This document shows positions 1 through 5,572 of a stretch of DNA of 5,572 bases, piece after piece. The notes beneath the pieces are model-generated. The model had not been told where the DNA came from. It did not search any database and saw only the letters and a list, made by a program, of their open reading frames with translations. A program made the translations under genes and the position numbers. Origin of the DNA: an uncultured Caulobacteraceae bacterium (lineage in GTDB: Bacteria; Pseudomonadota; Alphaproteobacteria; Caulobacterales; Caulobacteraceae); contig CALFYB010000223.1 of NCBI GenBank assembly GCA_937952995.1, positions 1-5,572 of the forward strand, given 5' to 3'. Numbering within the stretch: position 1 is the stretch's first letter; each line of letters begins with the position of its first letter.

Positions 1-102
1 CAGCCGCGCCAGCGTGCCGCAGGCGGCGGCGATGGCCGCCATCGTGGCCGTCAGCGGGTGGGTGGCGTCGACTTCATTGTCGCGGTAGGCGCCGATCACC
101 AG
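1..102 (-). pseudogene. Fragment of AAA-type regulatory ATPase (about 34 residues)
   Basis: In the minus frame that runs without stops from 432 to 1, the last stretch reads LVIGAYRDNEVDATHPL followed by an Ala-rich tail. The core YRDNEVDATHPL resembles the sensor/Walker-B-distal segment of large AAA ATPase modules (AAA_16 type) found in multidomain Ser/Thr kinase, histidine kinase and adenylate cyclase regulators, where a strand ending in GAYRDNEV is followed by HPL. No Walker A, kinase or sensor domain is present because the window ends here. The fragment follows a transporter-like segment directly, with LVIGA (88-102) shared by both, so this is not an intact gene. The family call rests on one short motif and could be wrong. 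Confidence 0.4.
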
Positions 103-189
103 GGCGCCGCCACTCAAGGCCGTGCTGCCCGGCGCTTCACCAGCGCCCACCCAGACCAGCAGCACACCGAAGATCACCTCGAGCAGGCC
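88..189 (-). pseudogene. Fragment of DMT/EamA-family transporter C-terminus
   Basis: The translated segment begins GLLEVIFGVLLVWVGAGE and continues to GGALVIGA. It fits the last two membrane helices of EamA (drug/metabolite transporter) proteins: a hydrophobic helix starting Leu-Glu-x-hydrophobic, a Gly-Glu turn, a short Pro/Ser linker, then a helix opening with Gly-Gly-Ala-Leu. Such proteins are inner-membrane permeases of about 300 residues with ten helices, so only about a tenth is here. It is joined in frame to a short-chain dehydrogenase segment upstream (near 175-195) and to an ATPase-like segment downstream (near 88-102). The joins sit where the flanking families could share a few residues, which suggests an artefactual splice. 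The family call is moderate because only about 34 residues are available. Confidence 0.45.
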
Positions 190-428
190 GATCACATTGG
201 TGTCGAACTGGCGGCGTATGCCGTCCATGTCGAAGGCTTCAAGCGGGCCATAGGCGCCATATCCTGCATTGTTCAAAAGCACGTCGATGGCGCCGAACCG
301 GGCATGGGCCGCATCGACCGCCGCCGTGATGGAAGCCCCGTCCATGACATCCAGCCGGGTGACCAGCACCCGTGGCAAAGCCGGCCAAACCGCCATGCGC
401 TCTCGGAACAGGGGCGACAAGCCTTCCA
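190..428 (-). pseudogene. Fragment of short-chain dehydrogenase/reductase (SDR)
   Basis: The segment contains RLDVMDGASITAAVDAA, then FGAIDVLLNNAGYGAYGP, then RRQFDTNVIG. This is the middle of a classical SDR: the Asp of the LDV strand that contacts the adenine of NAD(P), the NNAG motif (codons 262-273) that stabilises the central sheet, and the TN motif with Asn at 196-198 in helix alpha4. The N-terminal TGxxxGIG cofactor loop and the catalytic Ser-Tyr-Lys are absent. About 80 of some 250 residues are present. Its frame differs from that of hisS, which it abuts at about 429, so the HisRS frame runs into it out of phase and stops at 273. The stretch 395-428 (reads VLEGLSPLFRERM) is poorly assigned and may be yet another piece. 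The natural substrate cannot be inferred. Confidence 0.6.
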
Positions 429-1355
429 AAACACTGGCCCAGTATAATATTCCAGCCCGCGCACCACCGACGGCTCAAACGTCGCCTGATCTTCGCCAAC
501 GCCAAGGCTTTTGAGGGCCGCGTCAATCTTGGCCAATTCCTCTAGGCCTTCGTCGCCCTCGGCTGAGCCGCCAACAACCCCGGCAAGGGTGTTGAGAACC
601 TGCGACCGGCTTCCGCCGCCCGCGGCAACAAAGGCAAGGACCTGTTCGGCGGCCTTGGCATTGAGGCCCGCCCCCTTGGTAAAGGCACCGGACTCGTCCT
701 TGCGGCCTTCGCCGAGCAGGAGGCGCACGCCATCGGGGCCCAACCGGTCGAGCTTATCGACGGCGCGCAGAACGCCAAGCTTTTGGCCCTCGCTCTGGAC
801 GCCAGCCGCCGTCAAAAGACCATTGAGCAGCTTGCGGTTATTGATCTTAAGCACCGCTTGGCCGCGCTTCAGGCCCGTGGCCATCAGGCCTTCGACCGCT
901 AGAGCGACGATTTCTGCGTCAGCCTCAGGACGGGCCGAACCGACCGTGTCGGCATCGCACTGGATGAACTCGCGGAACCGGCCGGGGCCGGGCTTTTCGT
1001 TGCGCCAAACAGGCCCGAACGCATAGCGACGGAACGGCTTGGGCAGACCCTCGCGGTTCTGGGCGACAAAGCGCGCTAACGGGGCGGTCAGGTCGTAGCG
1101 CAGGGCCATCCACTGCTCGTCATCGTCCTGAAGGGCGAACACGCCCTCGTTGGGACGGTCGCTGTCGGGCAAGAACTTGCCCAGCGCATCGGCATATTCG
1201 AAGGCCCCGGTATCGAGCGCCTCAAAGCCATAGCGCTCATAGACCTTGGAGACAGTCTCAAGAATATGGCGCTCCGCACGCAGGTCACGAGCGCGTTTAT
1301 CTTGAAAGCCTCGGGGATTGCGGGCTTCGGGGCGGAAGGCGGCTTCTTCGGTCAT
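273..1355 (-). CDS. hisS: Histidyl-tRNA synthetase, truncated; native sequence ends near 429
   Basis: Class II aminoacyl-tRNA synthetase that charges tRNA-His with histidine in the cytoplasm. Residues 1-309 are HisRS. The PRGF segment is at 14-17, a motif 1 region at about 39-58, RYDLTAPLAR at 86-95, motif 2 from PFRRYAFGPVWRNE (107-120) through GPGRFREF (123-130), and the histidine-binding HisA motif RGLEYYTG at 299-306. After GPVF (306-309, ending at base 429) the frame enters foreign out-of-phase sequence: about 51 Arg/Cys/Trp/Ser-rich residues run to a stop at 273-275. Motif 3 and the anticodon-binding domain are missing; complete bacterial HisRS proteins are usually 420-500 residues. The motif 2 loop, GPGRF with IQCDAD after it, is the divergent alphaproteobacterial form. 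HisZ was considered, but the intact motif 2 and HisA motif favour a real synthetase. The ATG at 1353-1355 fits the family N-terminus; I see no strong Shine-Dalgarno. It lies 53 bases downstream of pgi on the same strand, so co-transcription is possible. Confidence 0.9.
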   Translation of the reverse strand: MTEEAAFRPEARNPRGFQDKRARDLRAERHILETVSKVYERYGFEALDTGAFEYADALGKFLPDSDRPNEGVFALQDDDEQWMALRYDLTAPLARFVAQNREGLPKPFRRYAFGPVWRNEKPGPGRFREFIQCDADTVGSARPEADAEIVALAVEGLMATGLKRGQAVLKINNRKLLNGLLTAAGVQSEGQKLGVLRAVDKLDRLGPDGVRLLLGEGRKDESGAFTKGAGLNAKAAEQVLAFVAAGGGSRSQVLNTLAGVVGGSAEGDEGLEELAKIDAALKSLGVGEDQATFEPSVVRGLEYYTGPVFWKACRPCSESAWRFGRLCHGCWSPGWMSWTGLPSRRRSMRPMPGSAPSTCF

Positions 1356-1408
1356 GTGCCGCGATTACCGGATCAGGGGCCTCGCGGCAAGGTTTGAGGC
1401 CAAATTCC

Positions 1409-3019
1409 CTAGGATCGCAGCCGCGCGATCAGGGCCGTGGTCGAGGGATCATGCGCAAGGGCCGCGCCGCCTTCAAGCTCGCCCAAGATCCGCTTGGCCA
1501 GCGACTTGCCAAGCTCGACGCCCCACTGGTCGAAACTATTGACCCCCCAGATCACGCCTTCGACAAAGGTCTTGTGCTCATAGAGCGCGATCAGGGCCCC
1601 TAAGGCATGGGGCGTTAGGCGATCCATCAGGATCAGGCTCGACGGGCGATTGCCCAAAAAGGTCCGCTGCGGAGCCAAGGTCTCGATGGTGGCAGTGTCC
1701 ACGCCTGACGCGGTCAGCTCAGCCCGAACATCGGCCTCGCTGCGACCGACCATCAGGGCCTCGGCCTGCGCCAAGACATTGGCCAACAGCTTGGTGTGGG
1801 CCCCAGATGGCCCCTCATCATTATGGGCCATAGCGATGAACTCGACCGGCACCACTTCGGTGCCCTGATGGAGCAGTTGAAAATAGGCATGCTGGCCATT
1901 GGTGCCTGGCTCGCCAAAGACCAGAGCGGCACTATCGCGGGTCAGGGGCTGGCCGGTGGCAGTCACACTCTTGCCGTTGGACTCCATCTCCAGCTGCTGC
2001 AGGAACGAGGGCAGCAGGCGCAAGCGCTGGGCATAGGGCACGACGGTACGGGCCGCGCGGCCAAAGCCATTGCGATTGACGATCTGGGCCAGACCCAGCA
2101 GCACCGGCGCGTTGCGCTCGAGCGGAGCGGTCAGGAAATGGGCGTCCATCTCGGCAGCCCCCGCCAAGAAGGCTTCGAACGCCTCCCAGCCCAAGGCGAC
2201 AGCGCAGGACAGGCCCACCGCCGACCAGACCGAATAGCGCCCTCCGACCCAATCCCAGAAGGCAAAGACTCGCTCGGGCGCGACCCCAAAGGCCACGCAT
2301 TTCTCTGGCGCAGCAGATACAGCCGCAAAGTGCGATCCGGCCTTGGCTTCCCCCAGGCTCGCCGCCAGCCACTGACGGGCAGCCAAGGCATTGGCCATGG
2401 TCTCTTCGGTCGTGAAGGTCTTGGAAACGGCAATGATGAGGGTTTGGGCCGGATCCAGTCCCTCTAGGGCGGCGGCAATGTCCGAGCCATCGACATTGGC
2501 CACAAAACGCAGATCAATCTGCGGCGACAGGGGCCGCAGCGCCTCCCAGACCAGTCGAGGGCCAAGGTCTGACCCGCCGATACCGATATGGACAATGGTG
2601 GTGAAGGGCTGGCCGGTCGCGCCCTTCACAGCCCCGGAGCGCACGGCGTTGGCAAACTGCGCCATGGCCGCACGGCCAGCCTCGACAGCGGCGGAAACAG
2701 GCTCACCCTTGGCTCTAAAGTCGGCACCGTTGGGTGCACGCAAGGCTGTATGCAGGACCGCACGGCCCTCAGAAACATTGACCACCTCGCCGCCGAACAG
2801 CCGGGCACGGGCCGCATCAAGATCAGCGGCGGTAGCCAGACCGAGGGCCGCCTCGAACAGGGCCTTGGTCCAAGACTGCTTGGACAGGTCGACAAACAGC
2901 CCGGCGGCATCGAGGGTCAGACGTTGCAGACGATCTGGCTCGGCGGCAAACAGCTCTAATATCGGCTGGCCATCAGCCTTTTGCGCCTCAGCGTCAAAAT
3001 TGTCCCATGCAGCGGTCAT
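1409..3019 (-). CDS. pgi: Glucose-6-phosphate isomerase
   Basis: Cytoplasmic phosphoglucose isomerase that interconverts glucose 6-phosphate and fructose 6-phosphate in glycolysis and gluconeogenesis. The protein is 536 residues, the usual length of the long bacterial form. Visible features: SIS-type sugar-phosphate loop IGIGGSDLGP (145-154), VSKTFTTEET (198-207), signature 1 DWVGGRYSVWSAVGL (256-270), the catalytic-base region MESNGK with Glu346, His384 in LLHQGTE, and signature 2 GVIWGVNSFDQWGVELGK (488-505) ending in active-site Lys505. All expected catalytic residues are present and the frame is uninterrupted, so it should be functional. I chose the ATG at 3017-3019: the family N-terminus begins with a short MTAAWDNF-like lead, and upstream in-frame codons (to 3112) run into palindromic non-coding DNA. 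A weak purine stretch (GAGAGA) precedes this ATG. All four Tyr codons are TAT, as in hisS and the 3' part of dsbD. hisS follows 53 bases downstream. Confidence 0.97.
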   Translation of the reverse strand: MTAAWDNFDAEAQKADGQPILELFAAEPDRLQRLTLDAAGLFVDLSKQSWTKALFEAALGLATAADLDAARARLFGGEVVNVSEGRAVLHTALRAPNGADFRAKGEPVSAAVEAGRAAMAQFANAVRSGAVKGATGQPFTTIVHIGIGGSDLGPRLVWEALRPLSPQIDLRFVANVDGSDIAAALEGLDPAQTLIIAVSKTFTTEETMANALAARQWLAASLGEAKAGSHFAAVSAAPEKCVAFGVAPERVFAFWDWVGGRYSVWSAVGLSCAVALGWEAFEAFLAGAAEMDAHFLTAPLERNAPVLLGLAQIVNRNGFGRAARTVVPYAQRLRLLPSFLQQLEMESNGKSVTATGQPLTRDSAALVFGEPGTNGQHAYFQLLHQGTEVVPVEFIAMAHNDEGPSGAHTKLLANVLAQAEALMVGRSEADVRAELTASGVDTATIETLAPQRTFLGNRPSSLILMDRLTPHALGALIALYEHKTFVEGVIWGVNSFDQWGVELGKSLAKRILGELEGGAALAHDPSTTALIARLRS

Positions 3020-3100
3020 GTCGGGGTCTCTCGTGCCTGTAGGCTCTCGTAACCCGTCGGACGCTGAAACCCAACTTAAGATCACGCATGAGGATAGAAC

Positions 3101-3188
3101 CCCCTCACCCAACCCTCTCCCCCAAGGGGGCGAGGGCTTATCTAATCATTCTTAGCCCTCTCCCTGAGGGAGAGGGTTGGGTGAGGGC
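3101..3188. repeat. Intergenic palindromic element A (C-rich/G-rich inverted repeat)
   Basis: Two perfect 20-base arms, CCCTCACCCAACCCTCTCCC at 3102-3121 and its exact reverse complement at 3168-3187, enclose a 46-base centre. Each half also folds alone: 3156-3164 with 3168-3176 makes a 9-pair stem with a TGA loop, and 3113-3123 with 3126-3136 pairs with one mismatch. The whole can therefore form one long cruciform or two side-by-side hairpins. It resembles dispersed intergenic palindromes common in many proteobacterial genomes. There is no T-run after the hairpins in the direction of transcription, so I do not call it a terminator. It lies between the end of dsbD and the start of pgi. Confidence 0.85.
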
Positions 3189-3200
3189 CTTGTTTTATCT

Positions 3201-3299
3201 GCGTCATTGCGAGCGCAGCGAAGCAACCCAGTAGACTGACACGAACCTGTGCAGATATTCCCCTAGGTTGCTTCGGCGCGCTGCGCCTCGCAATGACGC
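3201..3299. repeat. Intergenic palindromic element B (GCGTCATTGCGAG family)
   Basis: The outer arms GCGTCATTGCGAG (3201-3213) and CTCGCAATGACGC (3287-3299) are perfect reverse complements. The inner arms AAGCAACC (3221-3228) and GGTTGCTT (3266-3273) also pair exactly. Between them the right side carries about six extra bases relative to the left, giving a bulge. The CGTCATTGCGAG...GAAGCAA word is familiar from dispersed palindromic repeats in alphaproteobacterial and some other bacterial genomes. The loop, about 3229-3265, is not palindromic. No protein coding is visible. Its role is unknown; dispersed repeats of this kind are usually non-autonomous. Confidence 0.85.
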
Positions 3300-3318
3300 G
3301 GGGGAAGGACTGGGGATG

Positions 3319-3419
3319 CCCCCTACCCCGGCTTTGCCGGTACTTCCCCCAGAGGGGGAAGAATTGAGGACTGAAGATCTTCCCCCTCTGGGGGAAGTGG
3401 CGCGAAGCGACGAAGGGGG
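3319..3419. repeat. Intergenic palindromic element C (CTTCCCCC...GGGGGAAG family)
   Basis: A 19-base hairpin, CTTCCCCCAGAGGGGGAAG at 3343-3361, is repeated as its exact reverse complement at 3379-3397. The inverted match extends one base outwards to 3342 and 3398. Each copy is itself a stem of eight pairs with a three-base loop. Outer blocks CCCCCT (3319-3324) and AGGGGG (3414-3419) also pair, and each flank holds a small GC hairpin: CCGGC-TTT-GCCGG at 3328-3340 and CGC-GAA-GCG at 3401-3409. The right end lies 15 bases from the dsbD stop codon. It could affect the 3' end of that mRNA, but the absence of a T-run means intrinsic termination is not supported. Confidence 0.85.
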
Positions 3420-3434
3420 TCTTGTTTTCTGAGC

Positions 3435-5572
3435 CTAAGGCTTCGCCGCCGCCTCTAGGGCCTCAAGGACTGCCCCTTCGGTCAGGAGTTGCGGCAAGAC
3501 CACCGGCGCGCGGCTTTCCACGCCATAGACCAGATAGAGCGGCACCCCAGCGCGGCCCTGTTCGGCCAGAGCCTTGGCGATGACGCCGTCGCGGTTGGTC
3601 CAGTCCCCGACCATATAGACGGCGTTGGTTGACTTAATCAGGGCAGCGACGGCCGGTCGCGACAGGGCCGCTTGGTCATTGACCTGACAGGTGATGCACC
3701 AGGCGGCTGTGAAGTTGATCAGGACGGGGCGACCCTCTGCGCGCAAGGCGGCGAGCCTTTCAGGAGAAAAGGGCTCTGACGGCAATTCGGCACCCTCTGA
3801 CGAGACCGACGGTTCCGCCGATGCGGTGGGCGCGGGCAATTTCGCCGCCGCAACCATCAGCGCCAGCGCGGTGCCGAGCGCCGCCACAGCCAGAACCACC
3901 GACAGACGCGGCTTACCGCCTGCGAGACTAGAGCGCTGCGCCAGACCATAGAGCCAACCGGCGAAGGCCACCGCCACGGCTGCGGCAAACAGGAAGGCCA
4001 GAGCATTGGTGCCCGCCTGAAGGGCGAAGACCCAAGCAAGCCACGCCGCTGTGCCATAGAGCGGGAAGGCCAAGGCCTGCTTCAATCGCTCCATCCACGG
4101 CCCAGGACGCGGCAGGCGGCGGGTCAGGCTGGGCGAGAAGGCTAGGGCCGTGAAGGGGGCGGCGAGGCCTAGGCCCAAGAACAGGAAGATCAACAGGGCC
4201 GCAGCCGTGCCTTGGGTCAGGGCAAAGCCGATGGCTCCGGCCATGAAGGGGGCCGTGCACGGGGCGGCAACGATCACCGCCAGAACCCCGGTGAAGAAGG
4301 CTCCGGCTAGGCCAGAGCGTGCGGCCAAGGAAGATGAGCCCGCAGCCCCTTGAAGGCTGGCACCGACCTCGAACAGACCCGACAGATTGAGCGCGGTGAG
4401 CAGCATCACGAGGCACAGCGCGGCAACGACCGGCGGCGACTGAAGTTGAAAGCCCCAGCCAACCGCCGCACCGGCCGCCTTGGCCGCAATCAAGGCGGCG
4501 GCTAGCCCCAAGAAGGTCGTGACCACACCGGCCAAGAAGGCCAGTCCTTGGCCCTTGGCATCGGAATGCTCGCCGCCATGCGCGGTCAAGGCCGCAGCCT
4601 TCATCGATAGGATCGGGAAGACGCAAGGCATCAGGTTGAGGATGAGGCCGCCAATAAATGCGCCTAGCAAAGCCAAGACAAAACCCAAAGCACCTTCATC
4701 GCTAACCGCAGGTGCGACGGCGGGCGTTGTGACCGTCGGTAGCTCTGACACAGCAGGCCATGCTTGCGAGACGGTGGCTAGCACTTCAAAGCCTTGACGC
4801 GCAGCGCCTTCACCCGCCGTGAGGACAAAGCTCAGTTCTTTCGGATCGTTCAAACGCAAATTGCTCAGTGGAAGCTGCACGGTCCACACACCGTCTTGCC
4901 ACGACTGGCTGGCCCGTGGGTGTTGCTCAGCGGCGGATTCCAATACCTCGGGCGCATTTGGAAACACGCTCAAGGTTTGGCCGTGTATCGCCGCTGGTAG
5001 ACCACTCACTTTCAGCGCCAACCGTTGCGCATCAAAGCTGGTGGTGGCTTTGACGTTCGATATGGTTTGGGGTTCTTGGGCTTGCAATGCGTCAAACGCC
5101 GCGGCTTGCGGTGCGTAGCTGCTGTTGACGGGAATGCGCAACGCGAAGTCACCTTCTTGCGGGATGCATTCAAGTCGGCACACCAACCAATTGGCACGCA
5201 CTTGCAGGTCAAGCGTTTGCGAGGCGTTGGGCTTGTATTGTTTTGAAACCGTCAGTGGAACGGCCAGCAACACAGTTTTGTCGTAGCCGTAGTTGGTGAG
5301 GTTGCCCGCTTTAAGCTTGTGCGGTAGTGGCCATTTCACCTCACCCGCTGTAATGCCTGCCGGAAGGTTGAGTTCAATTTGGGTGGGCAGGCCCGAGTCG
5401 CCAGGGTTGCGCCAGTAGGTGTGCCACTCGGGCTGGTGTGTGAGCTGCAAGCCCACCCACACGGGCTGACCTGCTTGCACCCCTTGTGGTGCGTGCGCGA
5501 CCAACTCAGCACGCAATTGCGGCGTGTTGACCACGGTGCTGGGCACGCCTTGCGCCCATGCAGAGCCGAGCA
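3435..5572 (-). CDS. DsbD-family thiol:disulfide interchange protein (5' end outside window)
   Basis: Inner-membrane protein that moves electrons from cytoplasmic thioredoxin to periplasmic partners. Residues are counted from the GTG at 5544-5546. Order: N-terminal DsbC/DsbD-like periplasmic beta domain (about 1-265) with a CxxxC pair, Cys123 and Cys127, in WLVCRLECIP. Then about eight hydrophobic segments (288-568) carrying the paired membrane cysteines in NLMPCVFP (Cys308) and APCTAPF (Cys430). Then a periplasmic thioredoxin-like domain (about 592-703) with WCITC (Cys617, Cys620) and the cis-Pro segment GVPLY. All expected redox cysteines are present. The GTG is not the true start: the frame stays open to the window edge and reads LGSAWAQG before it, the end of a signal peptide with a likely AWA cleavage site. 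The gene begins beyond 5572. It is dsbD/ScsB-like rather than a close match to E. coli DsbD, so no symbol is given. Codon use changes sharply near 4630-4660, so the frame may be a hybrid of two organisms. Confidence 0.9.
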   Translation of the reverse strand, partial: LGSAWAQGVPSTVVNTPQLRAELVAHAPQGVQAGQPVWVGLQLTHQPEWHTYWRNPGDSGLPTQIELNLPAGITAGEVKWPLPHKLKAGNLTNYGYDKTVLLAVPLTVSKQYKPNASQTLDLQVRANWLVCRLECIPQEGDFALRIPVNSSYAPQAAAFDALQAQEPQTISNVKATTSFDAQRLALKVSGLPAAIHGQTLSVFPNAPEVLESAAEQHPRASQSWQDGVWTVQLPLSNLRLNDPKELSFVLTAGEGAARQGFEVLATVSQAWPAVSELPTVTTPAVAPAVSDEGALGFVLALLGAFIGGLILNLMPCVFPILSMKAAALTAHGGEHSDAKGQGLAFLAGVVTTFLGLAAALIAAKAAGAAVGWGFQLQSPPVVAALCLVMLLTALNLSGLFEVGASLQGAAGSSSLAARSGLAGAFFTGVLAVIVAAPCTAPFMAGAIGFALTQGTAAALLIFLFLGLGLAAPFTALAFSPSLTRRLPRPGPWMERLKQALAFPLYGTAAWLAWVFALQAGTNALAFLFAAAVAVAFAGWLYGLAQRSSLAGGKPRLSVVLAVAALGTALALMVAAAKLPAPTASAEPSVSSEGAELPSEPFSPERLAALRAEGRPVLINFTAAWCITCQVNDQAALSRPAVAALIKSTNAVYMVGDWTNRDGVIAKALAEQGRAGVPLYLVYGVESRAPVVLPQLLTEGAVLEALEAAAKP
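4625..4660. other. Compositional breakpoint inside dsbD-like gene
   Basis: Codon preference changes across this stretch, which encodes FIGGLILNLMPCVFP. On the 5' side of the gene all 5 Tyr codons are TAC, all 6 His are CAC, Phe is almost always TTT and Gln is mostly CAA (about 18 of 23). On the 3' side all 5 Tyr are TAT, both His are CAT, and Phe is mostly TTC. Hand-counted 60-base lines give about 50-65% GC on the 5' side and about 68-70% on the 3' side. The 3' side matches hisS and pgi. The reading frame is preserved. The exact join cannot be placed because this is the most conserved part of the family. Confidence 0.65.

Noticed and set aside
1..432. A genuine SDR-transporter-ATPase fusion protein
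   Set aside because: Each part lacks essential residues and helices; the boundaries fall at short shared words, so a chimera is the simpler reading.
239..526. Minus-strand frame of 95 codons across the hisS/SDR joint
   Set aside because: It is the third frame across the junction, with a His/Gly/Arg-rich product; the SDR is in a different frame.
1796..2467. Plus-strand open frame of about 220 codons inside pgi
   Set aside because: Shadow of the minus-strand pgi coding sequence; no family features and no ribosome binding site.
3020..3100. Promoter upstream of pgi
   Set aside because: No convincing -35/-10 pair or operator could be read in this GC-rich stretch.
2391..3155. Long plus-strand open frame antisense to pgi
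   Set aside because: It lies opposite a complete, strongly conserved pgi in high-GC DNA, where antisense frames stay open by chance. Its Ser/Ala/Arg-rich product has no recognisable domain, and it runs on into palindromic repeats.
3379..3397. Rho-independent terminator for dsbD
   Set aside because: The hairpin is strong, but no run of T follows it in the direction of transcription and it belongs to a repeated palindrome.
3101..3419. CRISPR array or inverted repeats of an insertion sequence
   Set aside because: There are three different palindromes, no regular direct repeats with equal spacers, and no transposase between the arms.
3928..4626. Minus-strand alternative frame of about 230 codons inside dsbD
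   Set aside because: Overlaps the DsbD membrane domain in another frame; the product is Arg/Gly/Cys-rich without motifs.

Overview
The window is a mosaic. Its core, about 429 to 4640, is a high-GC stretch that looks alphaproteobacterial, most likely Caulobacterales. This assignment is inferred from the HisRS motif 2 type, strong TAT bias for Tyr, and three kinds of intergenic palindrome that I associate with such genomes. All recognisable genes are on the minus strand. In transcription order they are a DsbD-type transmembrane thiol:disulfide interchange protein (5572 to 3435, 5' end outside the window), glucose-6-phosphate isomerase pgi (3019 to 1409) and histidyl-tRNA synthetase hisS (1355 to about 429, truncated).

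Region by region on + coordinates: 1-428 holds short pieces of three unrelated protein families (AAA-type regulatory ATPase, DMT/EamA transporter C-terminus, short-chain dehydrogenase). They are joined without stops in one minus-strand frame and abut the broken end of hisS. 429-1355 is the N-terminal and catalytic part of HisRS. 1409-3019 is a complete pgi. 3020-3434 is non-coding and packed with three different palindromic elements. 3435-5572 is dsbD-like. Its C-terminal two thirds match the core in composition, but its N-terminal periplasmic domain uses different codons and has lower GC, resembling Burkholderiales/Comamonadaceae sequence.

The genes are housekeeping functions: periplasmic redox relay, glycolysis/gluconeogenesis and tRNA charging. 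I see no shared pathway; pgi and hisS are co-oriented 53 bases apart and could be co-transcribed. I found no new defence, mobile or regulatory system. The most notable signal is the series of abrupt joins, two of them inside highly conserved protein motifs (HisRS histidine motif; DsbD first membrane Cys motif). The simplest explanation is a chimeric metagenomic or amplified-DNA contig rather than natural recombination. The left 430 bases and the right 900 bases should not be assigned to the same organism as the core without read-level checks.
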